Shown: positions 16,252-24,532 of the stretch, one piece after another
Numbering within the stretch: the first letter of the stretch is position 1
Layout of the letters: each line of letters starts with the position of its first letter
From: Lentisphaerae bacterium RIFOXYA12_64_32
GTDB lineage: Bacteria > Verrucomicrobiota > Lentisphaeria > Oligosphaerales > YB12-FULL-65-16
Assembly: GCA_001803235.1 (NCBI GenBank)
Contig: MHBL01000084.1
Span: forward strand, 1-34,127
DNA: 34,127 nucleotides
Reading direction: 5' to 3'
Made by a program: the position numbers and the translations under genes
Notes under the pieces: generated by a model
What the model saw: the letters and a program-made list of their open reading frames with translations, nothing else
Told to the model about the DNA's origin: nothing
The model's database searches: none

Positions 16252-18045
16252 ATGTCCTCGTTCAGAAAAAGACTTGTGGTCGGACTCGACATCGGCCAGG
16301 CAGCCGTCAAGGCTGTGGCCCTGACGATGCAGGGCAAGCAACTGGTCCTTGCCGGCAGCGGCTCGCTCGACACCCGGGGCGAAGGCATCCTGGGCGAGAG
16401 CGAGTTGCACGGAAGCATTGCCGCCTGGGTCGAGCAGATGGGCTGGGCGAAGGAAGACCTCATCATCGGCCTGCCCCAGTACCTGACCACCACGCAGGTC
16501 AGCGACTTCCCCGCCGGTGATCCGGCCGGGCTCGAGGAGATGGTCGCCTTCGAGACACGGCAGCTCGGCGGACTCTCCGAACACAGCCTGATCCACGACT
16601 ACCATGTCATGGCGCCGAAGTTCGGGCGCAAGAACCCGGTGCTGATCGGGATCTGCCGCGACTCCGCGGTGCGGGAAACCACCGATACGCTGACGAGCGC
16701 GGGGTTGCGCCTGGCCGGCCTGAACATGAGCGGCACGGCCATTGCCGCGGCGTTCTTCCACCTGCACCCGGAGGCGGTCCCCGTCGAGCAGCCAATCCTG
16801 CTTCTGGACATCGGCGCGGAGAACTCGACCGCCCTGATCGTCGCGGGCGGGCAGATCCTTTTCGTCGGCAGCCTGCTGTTCGGCGGCAACAAGGTCACCC
16901 AGGCGCTGGCCCGGCAATTGAACCGGCCGGAGCGCGAAGTCGAGAAGCTGAAACTTGAGTGCCGGCTGAACCCGACCGACACCGAGTCGCCACTGGTCCA
17001 GACGGCGCGCCAGCTCGAAACCGAACTGCGCACCGCGGTCGAACACTGGCGCGCCCAGGAACGCCCGGAACTGGCCAACAAGATGTTCGCCAAGGTCTGG
17101 CTGTGTGGCGGCGGCGCCAAGCTGATCGGCCTGGACGAGTTCCTGGCCCGCACCTACGGCTGTGCAGCCGAGGTGTTTGGCCCTGTCCTGGGCGACGGCC
17201 GGCCACCCGACCCGGCCAGTGTCACCGCTTACGGCCTGGCGCTGCAAGGCCTGAGACAGGCCCACGTCGTCATCTCCCTGTGCCCGCCGGAAATCCGCTG
17301 GGTCCGCCAACGCGAACGCCGATTCGGCTACCTGGCAGCGGCCATGGCCGCGCTGGGACTGCTTCTCGCCGGACTGATGGTTCAATACTACCAGCGACTG
17401 GGCACCGAACATGCTTGGATTGAGAAACAGATGGAGGAACTGCAGCGCTGCCAAGGCATCATACCGGGCCTGACGGATGCCACGGCCGGAATCCGGCACT
17501 GCGAACGCATGCTGATCCCCTTTGTGGAAAAAGGGAACCGGGCACACCGGTTCCTCGAAACCATCCAGGCATTGAGGGATGCCCGCGGCGCAGGGGATTG
17601 GTTCATCTACCTTGCGGATGAGACGAGCTACGAGACCGGCGACGGCAAGCCGGCCCCCGTCCAACCGTCCGCCAGCAAGCCGTCCATGGGTGGGCTCGGT
17701 GGTCGCCCCGCGAGTCTCGGCGACACCGTGCCTCCACCCACGTTCGGCAACGCCACGCTTGTGGATGACATCCCCCAGTCATACTCGCTGATTGCGGCCG
17801 GGTATACGCCGTACCTCACCGAGAAGCCCTACGAACCCGTGCGCGAAATCGTCAAGAAACTCAACGCCTCGGACCTGTTCGGGGGCGTCGACCTGTTGCC
17901 GGAAACCGAACGCGCCGGGCGCGAGGACATCTTCGAGCCGTGGCTGGCCCTGTTCAAGACGCAGCCAGAAAAGAAGTACAAGGCGTTTACGTTCCGAATG
18001 CCGTTTGCCCAGGTGGACGTCAACCCGCCCCAGAAAGCCGAGTAG
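16252..18045 (+). CDS. pilM: PilM-PilN fusion, pilus inner-membrane platform
   Basis: A 597-residue fusion. Residues 1-340 are a PilM actin-like ATPase: VVGLDIGQAAVKAVAL at the start, LLLDIGAENSTALIVAGG as the second phosphate loop, and VWLCGGGAKLIGLDEFLA near residue 285. A PilN-like part follows. It has ISLCPPEIRWVRQRERR, one membrane segment (about 358-380, LAAAMAALGLLLAGL), a coiled region, a Pro/Gly-rich stretch (about 465-500) and a C-terminal domain ending in FTFRMPFAQVDV. In most pili PilM and PilN are separate, and PilN's N-terminal tail docks on PilM; fusion would fix that contact. No clear ribosome binding site precedes the ATG. The pilO-like gene starts 6 bases after its stop. Confidence 0.88.
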   Translation: MSSFRKRLVVGLDIGQAAVKAVALTMQGKQLVLAGSGSLDTRGEGILGESELHGSIAAWVEQMGWAKEDLIIGLPQYLTTTQVSDFPAGDPAGLEEMVAFETRQLGGLSEHSLIHDYHVMAPKFGRKNPVLIGICRDSAVRETTDTLTSAGLRLAGLNMSGTAIAAAFFHLHPEAVPVEQPILLLDIGAENSTALIVAGGQILFVGSLLFGGNKVTQALARQLNRPEREVEKLKLECRLNPTDTESPLVQTARQLETELRTAVEHWRAQERPELANKMFAKVWLCGGGAKLIGLDEFLARTYGCAAEVFGPVLGDGRPPDPASVTAYGLALQGLRQAHVVISLCPPEIRWVRQRERRFGYLAAAMAALGLLLAGLMVQYYQRLGTEHAWIEKQMEELQRCQGIIPGLTDATAGIRHCERMLIPFVEKGNRAHRFLETIQALRDARGAGDWFIYLADETSYETGDGKPAPVQPSASKPSMGGLGGRPASLGDTVPPPTFGNATLVDDIPQSYSLIAAGYTPYLTEKPYEPVREIVKKLNASDLFGGVDLLPETERAGREDIFEPWLALFKTQPEKKYKAFTFRMPFAQVDVNPPQKAE

Positions 18046-18051
18046 CAGACC

Positions 18052-19002
18052 GTGGCAGCCTGGCCTCAACAACACAAGAACCTGGCCGCGTGCGTGATCC
18101 TGTTCCTGGCCGCGGCGCTGGCCGTGTACCTGTTCATCCTCCGGCCCAGGGCGCAAGAGGTCGCCAACGCACGGGAAGCCATGACGACGCTGCAAAGCGA
18201 CCTTGAGAAGACCGGTTGGCCCCTGGATTCGGAGCGACTCACCCGGCTGCTCGATGAAACCCAGCGCCGACTCGAAGGCCCCAAAGGCAAGCAGGAGACC
18301 GACCCCAGGACCGCCATCGGCGTCCGCAACCGCGCCGACGCCGTCCTGCGCTCCTCCACCTCCATGTTCGACGGTCGCATCAAGGAGTTCTTCGGCACCT
18401 CGGAGGATTTCGTGCGCGAAGTCTCGCGCCTCGACTACCAGGAGGAGTTCAACCAGCTCGAACGCAAGTTGCGCGCCGACGACATCATCCTGGCCGAAGA
18501 ATTGCTCGGCCTCGGCGAAAACACGTCCTCGACGTCCACCTACCAGCTCCTGCTCCAGATCTGGACCCTGGACGAAGTGCTCAAGCTGGCGGGAGCGAAC
18601 CGCCTGCGGCCCATGAAGGACGCCAAGGTCACCATCTCGACCGACACGGGGAAGCGCCAGGCCTCGAAACTCACCGTACTCCCCGTCAAGGCGTACTACC
18701 TGGACCTGAAAGATAAAGAACCCTACTTGCTGGAAATGCCGATCCGTATGACGCTGATTGGCGAGATGAACGACTTCTGCGAATTCCTGCGCGCCCTGCA
18801 CGCCGCCGGAAAGTTCTATCCCGTCTCGTACTTGGAGCTGACCACGGAGAATCCATCCTTGAAACGGCCGGACGACGATGGGGTCCTGCGAGTGGGCCGG
18901 GTGATCGTTAACATCGAATGCAGCGCCTTCTTCCGACTCCATTCGGATGCGCCGCCGATCCAGAGACAAACAGAGATGAAGCTTCTGCCGCCCGGCGCCT
19001 GA
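18052..19002 (+). CDS. pilO: PilO-like pilus assembly protein
   Basis: A 316-residue bitopic membrane protein. It has a short cytoplasmic tail, one membrane segment (about 11-30, LAACVILFLAAALAVYLF), a coiled-coil region and a periplasmic ferredoxin-like end with LEMPIRMTLIGEMNDFCEFL and the final VGRVIVNIECSAFF. It begins with GTG and follows the pilM-pilN gene by 6 bases, so the two are probably coupled. Length, single N-terminal membrane segment and the C-terminal pattern resemble Amuc_1100 of Akkermansia, a PilO-like protein of 317 residues; that comparison is from memory. It should pair with the PilN half and link to PilP. Confidence 0.8.
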   Translation: MAAWPQQHKNLAACVILFLAAALAVYLFILRPRAQEVANAREAMTTLQSDLEKTGWPLDSERLTRLLDETQRRLEGPKGKQETDPRTAIGVRNRADAVLRSSTSMFDGRIKEFFGTSEDFVREVSRLDYQEEFNQLERKLRADDIILAEELLGLGENTSSTSTYQLLLQIWTLDEVLKLAGANRLRPMKDAKVTISTDTGKRQASKLTVLPVKAYYLDLKDKEPYLLEMPIRMTLIGEMNDFCEFLRALHAAGKFYPVSYLELTTENPSLKRPDDDGVLRVGRVIVNIECSAFFRLHSDAPPIQRQTEMKLLPPGA

Positions 19003-19085
19003 GCCGTGTGGCGGCGGCGGAGAAAACGCGCGTGGATACGTGAAGCAGAAGCCTCGGAGCTCTCTGTGAAGATTGGGTAACGGCC

Positions 19086-19736
19086 ATGAAACGGTACATG
19101 AAGCAGATCACCGCGGAATGGGAGAAGCTCCTGTTCTGGGCCACGTTCGCACTGCTGCTGACCGTGCTGGTGCTGTGGCTGGCCGGGTTCGGGCAACGTG
19201 TCGGCGATGTGGTATCAAAGAAGGAAGCGCCGCCGGGCCATTCACTGCTCGGCCAGGCCGCATTGGCGTTCCTGAACGAGCCGCCGCCGCCCGACCTGGC
19301 TGGCGAAAAGAACCCCTTCTCGCTGACGGTCGAAGGCATGGCGCCCAAGAAACGGTTCAAGCCATGGCAGAGAAAGGACGAGACCACGACGGCGCCGCCG
19401 AAAGAAGAGCCGAAACCGCGCCCCTTCGCGACGGTGCCGAAGACAGACCCCAAACCACCGGTCGAAAAACCCAAACCCCCGCCGCCCAAGCCGCAGGTCG
19501 TGCGGCTGGTGGAGTACCGCGGCACCATGACCACGACCTCGGGCGAGAAGGTCGCCCTGGTGCAGACGCAGGACCCGGTCGCGAAGCAGGAGAAAATGGA
19601 GTTTGTCCGCAAAGGCGGCGAGATCGGCGGCCTGAAAGTCGTCGACTTCAACGAAACCGGTGTCGAGGTCATGGACGCGAGTGGCAAGAAACAGAAGATC
19701 GCGTTCGGCGAACAGAAGAGACTGGTCCTGGAGTGA
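19086..19736 (+). CDS. PilP/GspC-like periplasmic linker protein
   Basis: A 216-residue bitopic protein. The membrane segment is at about 17-35 (LFWATFALLLTVLVLWLAG). Residues 85-145 are rich in Pro and Lys (PPVEKPKPPPPKPQ), an extended linker able to cross the periplasm. The C-terminal domain, about 146-216, starts VRLVEYRGTMTT and has the short beta-strand pattern of the GspC homology region or PilP. Such proteins join the PilN/PilO platform to the secretin. It follows the pilO-like gene by 83 bases. I cannot decide between PilP and GspC, since PilP is usually a lipoprotein and no lipobox is present here. Confidence 0.72.
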   Translation: MKRYMKQITAEWEKLLFWATFALLLTVLVLWLAGFGQRVGDVVSKKEAPPGHSLLGQAALAFLNEPPPPDLAGEKNPFSLTVEGMAPKKRFKPWQRKDETTTAPPKEEPKPRPFATVPKTDPKPPVEKPKPPPPKPQVVRLVEYRGTMTTTSGEKVALVQTQDPVAKQEKMEFVRKGGEIGGLKVVDFNETGVEVMDASGKKQKIAFGEQKRLVLE

Positions 19737-19770
19737 GAGAGGCCCCGCCATGAGCGACAGGATGCGCCTG

Positions 19771-19933
19771 TTCGTAGTGGGCTCGCAGTGCGCGGAACGA
19801 AGTGGAGCGCCAAGAGCCCATCTGGCGTGTTGCGGCGGCGTGGCGTGGGGATGGTGTCTTGCCCGGCGGACAACCGCCGGGACTGCGACACCACTACGAA
19901 CGGTGCCGTGGCCCGGCTTACCCGCACAGGTCG
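19771..19933 (+). repeat. Family C palindromic repeat with conserved tail
   Basis: The arms TTCGTAGTGGGCTCGCAGT (19771-19789) and ACTGCGACACCACTACGAA (19882-19900) pair at 17 of 19 positions. A spacer beginning GGTGCCGTGGCC and then GCACAGGTCG (19924-19933) follow. The interior encloses a smaller inverted repeat, CCCGGCGG/CCGCCGGG. A second copy in the opposite orientation lies at 21947-22109. It occupies the gap before the pilB gene. Confidence 0.8.
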
Positions 19934-19946
19934 AGAATCTTCCTTC

Positions 19947-19967
19947 CTGAAACCCGAAACCTGAAAC
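19947..19967 (+). repeat. Heptamer array directly before the pilB start
   Basis: Three units, CTGAAAC, CCGAAAC and CTGAAAC, end 7 bases before the ATG at 19975. They occupy the place where a ribosome binding site would normally be, and no Shine-Dalgarno sequence is present. Gain or loss of units would change the leader of the pilB message. The units fit the YYGAMMM pattern seen elsewhere in the window. Confidence 0.7.
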
Positions 19968-19974
19968 CTCCGCT

Positions 19975-21762
19975 ATGACTTCCCAAGAAAACTCCGCTGG
20001 TCCGGTCGAAGCCGCAGGGCAGGACTTGCTCGCCATTCTGGTCGGCCAGGGCCACCTCAACGAGGATCAGGCCGATCAATGCCGGCGCCGCATTCGGCGT
20101 GCCGGCGTGCCGCCGCACCAGGCGGTCCTGGACCTGGGTTTCACCTCGCAGGAAGCGGTGTTTCGAGCCCTCAGCGAGTGCACCGGCCTGCCGTTCATGA
20201 TTCTGGGCCCGCGCGACATCCCCGACGAACTCAAGCAGAAGGTGCCGGCCAAGGTAGCGCTCCACTACCGGCTGGTGCCGCTTTCCCTGGAGCGCGGCAC
20301 CCTGACTGCCGCGTTCTGCAGCCCGCCCAGCGTCCGCGACCGTGAGAACTTGCGCCTGCTCCTCGGCATGCGCATGGAGCCGGTCCTGGCCACCCCGACC
20401 GAGGTCAACTCCACGCTCAAGAAGCTCTATGGCCTGGGCGCGGAAATGGTGCTGCAGCTCCGGCAGGAACGCACGACGCAGCGGGCCGCAACACTGATGT
20501 ATGACGACACCGACGGGCAGGACCTGCAGGGTGCCGGCGGCGAGGATGAAGAGGCCTCGATCATCCGTCTCGTCAACCAGATCTTGATCGAGGCGGTGCA
20601 CCAGGGCACGACGGACATCCACATCGAGCCGTTCAAGGAACAGTGCCGTGTCCGGTACCGTATCGACGGCATGCTGCGCACCATTCCCACCCCGCCCGGC
20701 ATGCTCGACCTGCACGACGCCATCATCTCGCGCATGAAGATCATGGCCGGGCTAAACATTGCGGAGCGGCGCCTGCCGCACGACGGCCGCATCCGCGTCA
20801 ATGTCGGGGAGGAAGAGTTCGACCTGCGCGTATCGATTTTGCCCACCCGGTTCGGCGAGACCATGTGCCTGCGCATTCTGAACCGCGAGGCCATCTTTCT
20901 GGAGATGTCGCAACTCGGCCTGGGCAAGGGGCACGAGGCGATCCTGCGCCAGCTCGTTCACCTGCCGCACGGCATCGTTCTGGTGACCGGCCCCACGGGC
21001 AGCGGCAAGACCACCACGCTGTACGCCGCGCTGGCCCAGGTCCGCAACACCAACCCCGACCGCAAGATCATCACGGTCGAGGACCCGGTCGAGTACGAGT
21101 TGGAGGGTACCTCGCAGATCCAGATGAAGTCAGACATCGGCCTGACCTTTGCCAGCGGACTGCGCTCCATCCTGCGTCACGACCCGGACATCATCCTGGT
21201 GGGTGAAATCCGCGACGGCGAGACCGCCGAAATCGCCATCCGCGCCGCGCTCACCGGCCACCTGGTCCTCAGTACCCTGCACACCAACGACTCGGTCGGC
21301 GCGGTCAACCGGCTCGTCGACATGGGTATCGAGCCGTACCTGGTCGCCTCCGCACTGGTCGCCAGCCTGGCGCAACGCCTGGTCCGGCGCATCTGCCCGC
21401 ACTGCAAGTACGAGCAGACGGACATCTCCCGGCGCCTCCACTCCGAAATCGCCCAGCACATGGATATTCCCGTCGAGGACGTGAAAGCCTGGAAGGGCAA
21501 GGGCTGCATGGAGTGCGACCACACCGGCTACCGGGGCCGGGTCGCCATCTACGAGTTCTTCCTCTTGGACGAGGAGATACAGGACATGGTCTCGGCGCAC
21601 ACGCAGACCAGCGAACTGCGCAAGGCGGCGATCAAACGCGGCATGTACACCCTGCGCGAGGACGGCTGGGAGAAGGTTGCGCTCGGCCTGACGACGATTG
21701 ACGAAATCACCCGCATCACCAGCACGTTCCAGATCTCATACCACGTGGAGAAGGACGAGTAG
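19975..21762 (+). CDS. pilB: Type IV pilus/type II secretion assembly ATPase
   Basis: A 595-residue cytoplasmic hexameric ATPase that drives pilin polymerisation (PilB) or pseudopilus assembly (GspE). An N-terminal GspE_N-type domain (about 20-165, ending near YGLGAEMV) precedes the core. Walker A is GPTGSGKTT at 339-347. The Asp box is ITVEDPVEYELEG, Walker B is DIILVGE with Glu411, and the His box is LVLSTLHTNDSVGA. A tetracysteine metal site is complete: Cys474, Cys477, Cys511 and Cys514. The tetracysteine and N-domain favour an assembly ATPase over a PilT retraction ATPase. No ribosome binding site is visible before the ATG; a heptamer array takes that place. The gene is separated from the pilP-like gene by a family C repeat. 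Confidence 0.95.
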   Translation: MTSQENSAGPVEAAGQDLLAILVGQGHLNEDQADQCRRRIRRAGVPPHQAVLDLGFTSQEAVFRALSECTGLPFMILGPRDIPDELKQKVPAKVALHYRLVPLSLERGTLTAAFCSPPSVRDRENLRLLLGMRMEPVLATPTEVNSTLKKLYGLGAEMVLQLRQERTTQRAATLMYDDTDGQDLQGAGGEDEEASIIRLVNQILIEAVHQGTTDIHIEPFKEQCRVRYRIDGMLRTIPTPPGMLDLHDAIISRMKIMAGLNIAERRLPHDGRIRVNVGEEEFDLRVSILPTRFGETMCLRILNREAIFLEMSQLGLGKGHEAILRQLVHLPHGIVLVTGPTGSGKTTTLYAALAQVRNTNPDRKIITVEDPVEYELEGTSQIQMKSDIGLTFASGLRSILRHDPDIILVGEIRDGETAEIAIRAALTGHLVLSTLHTNDSVGAVNRLVDMGIEPYLVASALVASLAQRLVRRICPHCKYEQTDISRRLHSEIAQHMDIPVEDVKAWKGKGCMECDHTGYRGRVAIYEFFLLDEEIQDMVSAHTQTSELRKAAIKRGMYTLREDGWEKVALGLTTIDEITRITSTFQISYHVEKDE

Positions 21763-22182
21763 CGCGCTCCACCAGACCCGCAGGCCACGAATTCGCCCTC
21801 CAATATCGTGTATAACTTGTTAATCCCGAAACATTTGCGACTCTGTTATCTCGACACCAGACTGGACCCAGCACCTGGAGCGCCGGCAGCTTGCCCGCCG
21901 AAGCCACGGAAGGCGACAGGCGAGGGGCAGGAGGCGGGCACTCCCGCTCGTAGTGGTGTCGCAGTCCCGGCGGCGGACCGCCGGGCAAGACACCATCCCC
22001 GCACCCCGCCGTCGCAATACGCCCGACTTCGTTCAGAAACTTCGCCGCGACACGCCGGATGGGCTCTTGGCACTCCACTTCGTTGCGCGCACTGCGAGCC
22101 CACTACAAACAGGTGGGTCCCGGCATCCACGACGGGTTCTTTTCGACCGGCTCGGCGACAACGCCCCACTCAGTGCCTGCGC
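21763..22182. other. Intergenic region largely filled by a repeat
   Basis: A 420-base gap. It starts with a short AT-richer part (about 21795-21850, including TGTATAAC) that might hold a promoter, though no spaced -35/-10 pair is convincing. The rest is dominated by the inverted family C copy. The frame of the downstream gene stays open back to a GTG at 21808, but this part reads through the repeat and is not taken as coding. Confidence 0.55.
21947..22109 (-). repeat. Family C palindromic repeat, inverted copy
   Basis: The arms CTCGTAGTGGTGTCGCAGT (21947-21965) and ACTGCGAGCCCACTACAAA (22091-22109) match those of the copy at 19771-19900 in reverse orientation. The interior shares the GATGGGCTCTTGG block and carries an extra stretch resembling a partial internal duplication. 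The GCACAGGTCG tail is not recognisable beside this copy. Confidence 0.75.
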
Positions 22183-22210
22183 CTGAACACTGAACACCGA
22201 ACACTGAACA
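22183..22210 (+). repeat. Heptamer array at the start of an exported protein gene
   Basis: Four units, CTGAACA, CTGAACA, CCGAACA and CTGAACA, are followed by a degenerate fifth, CTCTGCA. The array is in frame with the signal peptide that follows and overlaps the likely translation start. A change by one 7-base unit would shift the frame if the true start lies upstream or inside the array. Confidence 0.7.
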
Positions 22211-24465
22211 CTCTGCACGCTGTACTCTGCCTGGCGCTGCTTTTCTGCCTGACTCAGGCACTGCCGGCCGCCGTGGAAACCACGGTGCCGCCGCCGGCCG
22301 AATGGCGCCTCCCGGTCGCGAACATCCGGCTCCGAATCGCACCGGCCAGCCGCCGAAACCATCTGCTGCGCATCGACCTGCCCGCCGGGTGCCCACCCGA
22401 GTGCCGCGCCGCCGCCGCGTTCCTGTCACAAGGCGATCAGGTTCCGTGTTCCCCCGTCTTCCTGCGGGATCAGCTCGTGGCCGTCGAGTGCCTCGTCCCC
22501 TGGCAAGGCCGGGGCCCTTTCGACACCGAGAAGAAATCCCAGCTGCCGCTCGAGGTGTACCTGCTGCCCGGCGCCGAAGTCCCGCTTCCCGTCCCAGCCG
22601 CGGAGCGCAAGCCGGTGTGCCTGCGCCGGGCCCTGCGCAAGCTGACGACGCGCCCCTTCACGTCCGAGGAAGTCCTGCGCATGATCGGGTCGTTGCGCGA
22701 CCTGCTGTTCGCCAGCCGCGACATGCAGAGCTTCAGCGGCGCCCTGCCCATGGCTGCCTGGAGTTCGCCGCCCGGCCGCACCACCGCCATCCTGCACTGG
22801 AACGCAGACCTGCTGGTGAACGCGGATACCGAACTGCGTTTCGGCGCCGACCAGGACACCGTCGCGTGGTTCTTCTTCCTGGACGGAACCCCCGCGGCCG
22901 ACTGGAAGAACGGTCGTCGCCTGGCCAGCGGCGCCCGCATGAGCCCGGCCACGCGCCTGGCGACCGGGTTCCACCGCCTTGACCTGTTCGCCTTCCAAGG
23001 CCAGGACGAACCTATCCCGCAACTCCTCTACTCCGAGCCGAATGCCGAACCCAAGCCCCTGCCGCCGGAACGCCTGTACGACGCGGACTATCTTGAAGCT
23101 GTTCTTATGGAACGCAAGGACGGCGGCCCCGGCATCGGGCTGCGCTTCCGCCAACTCGCACGCTTGCGCACCGTCGAACCGGCCCAGGACTTCCTTGTCT
23201 TTACGGTCGATGCCCTGGGTGTCGACCCAGCCTCCGCAGCGGCCATGAAATACACGCTGCGAATCGGCGACCGAATTCGGGATGGCATCCCCAACGACGT
23301 TGTCGAGGCGGTCGCCGGCAACGGTCTCCCCGCCCTGTCGCTGACTCGCACGGCCGCCGGCGCCGCCACTGAGTTCAATCTGCCGCCGCGGCGTATCTGG
23401 CTGCCCCCGGCCCTGATCCGGGCCGAACTCAGTGTCCGCCACCTTCCCACCGTGCTGCCGGCCGACCGGCCGCTGTGCGCCGACATCGAAGCCGCCTTGC
23501 CGGGCGAGAACGCCGCGCAGTTGGTCCCGCTCGTCCTCTTGCGCCAGACGCAGAAGGACGCGGCCGGCAACGTCCTCGACCGCCAGACCGTTCCCCTGCC
23601 GAAAGACACCGGACGGCTACCGCTGAACCTGACGCTGAACGAGAAGGTGGCACGAGTGGAACTGGACTTGGCAGTCCAGGATACCCCGCTGCTGCCCCCG
23701 GTCTGCGTGCGCCTCATCAGGCCCGGAGATGATCTCGGCGGACTGCAGGCCCTGCAACGCTCCCTGCGAACGGACGGGGACCACGCCGTGTTGCTCTCCA
23801 ACCCGCTCGCACCGCTGCTTCCGGCCCCGCCATCCACCCGCACCGGCCAACCTCCGGCAAACACCGCCGAGACGCGCACCGTCGCCATCCTGGACGACTT
23901 CTGGGCCATCTCGACCGGGCCCGACGCCGACCTGTTGCCCGAGCAATGCCTCTCCAAACCCGGAACGAACGCCGTCACCCGTTTCTCCGTCTTTGACGGC
24001 ACGGACGGCGCCGTGGGCGAACTCCGCAAGTTCGCCGTGCTGCCCCGTGCGCTGGCCGTGCACCCGACCGTGCTGGTGTGTGCTGTGGGCGCCTGCGAAC
24101 TCCGTGCCGCCATGAAGCCGGAGGAGATGGCCCTGCACCTGCTTTTCCTCGCCCAGGCGGCGCACGCCGCCGGCGCCGTGCCGGTGCTCGTCACTCTGCC
24201 GCCGCTGCCGGGGATAGACCGCCATGACATACGCCTGGCCGCACTGCTCACCAAAGAGCTCGCGTTCCGACTCGGAATTCCCGTCGTGGACACGTACTCG
24301 CGGACGGTGCAGGAGAACGGTGACGCGCCAGGCTTCGAAGCCCGATTCCTTCAGGCCGGCGGCGGCTGTTCCCTGGCCACGCCCGACAATGCAGGCCGCG
24401 AGTGGCTCTGCCGGCAGGTCGAAGCAGCCCTCGCCGCCGCCACTGAGAACACGTCACCGCCCTGA
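22183..24465 (+). CDS. Exported protein with degenerate SGNH-like domain
   Basis: About 760 residues. A signal peptide is clear (LHAVLCLALLFCLTQALPAA), then long beta-rich regions. The last 200 residues look like an SGNH/GDSL hydrolase fold: VAILDDFWA in block I, VLVCAVGACEL in block III, then GAVPVLVTLPPLPGIDRHDIRLAALLTKELAFRLGIPVVDTY. The catalytic Ser of GDSL is not present, the Gly-x-Asn-Asp block is changed, and no terminal Asp-x-x-His is seen. It is therefore probably a binding or structural relative, not an esterase. The start is uncertain: no ATG, GTG or TTG lies in frame between the repeat and the signal peptide, so a CTG start is assumed. The alternatives are GTG at 21808 or GTG at 22273. 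It lies downstream of pilB on the same strand. Confidence 0.7.
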   Translation: MNTEHRTLNTLHAVLCLALLFCLTQALPAAVETTVPPPAEWRLPVANIRLRIAPASRRNHLLRIDLPAGCPPECRAAAAFLSQGDQVPCSPVFLRDQLVAVECLVPWQGRGPFDTEKKSQLPLEVYLLPGAEVPLPVPAAERKPVCLRRALRKLTTRPFTSEEVLRMIGSLRDLLFASRDMQSFSGALPMAAWSSPPGRTTAILHWNADLLVNADTELRFGADQDTVAWFFFLDGTPAADWKNGRRLASGARMSPATRLATGFHRLDLFAFQGQDEPIPQLLYSEPNAEPKPLPPERLYDADYLEAVLMERKDGGPGIGLRFRQLARLRTVEPAQDFLVFTVDALGVDPASAAAMKYTLRIGDRIRDGIPNDVVEAVAGNGLPALSLTRTAAGAATEFNLPPRRIWLPPALIRAELSVRHLPTVLPADRPLCADIEAALPGENAAQLVPLVLLRQTQKDAAGNVLDRQTVPLPKDTGRLPLNLTLNEKVARVELDLAVQDTPLLPPVCVRLIRPGDDLGGLQALQRSLRTDGDHAVLLSNPLAPLLPAPPSTRTGQPPANTAETRTVAILDDFWAISTGPDADLLPEQCLSKPGTNAVTRFSVFDGTDGAVGELRKFAVLPRALAVHPTVLVCAVGACELRAAMKPEEMALHLLFLAQAAHAAGAVPVLVTLPPLPGIDRHDIRLAALLTKELAFRLGIPVVDTYSRTVQENGDAPGFEARFLQAGGGCSLATPDNAGREWLCRQVEAALAAATENTSPP

Positions 24466-24532
24466 GGGTCCGCGCAAGCGGCGGAGCGAAGCCGGGCAGC
24501 GCACGGTGCCAGCCCAAAACGGCCCGGCTTTC

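Noticed and set aside
15256..17664. Minus-strand open frame of 802 codons across secretin and pilM
   Set aside because: It would cover parts of two unrelated well-supported genes and the repeat between them, with no motif of its own.
19924..19933. GCACAGGTCG read as an integron attC or promoter element
   Set aside because: It lacks the GTTRRRY/RYYYAAC core sites of attC, and the bases after it do not form a consistent -10 box across copies.
21808..22182. N-terminal extension of the SGNH-like protein from a GTG at 21808
   Set aside because: It would place about 125 residues, including the translation of a palindromic repeat, in front of an evident signal peptide. I kept it only as an alternative start.
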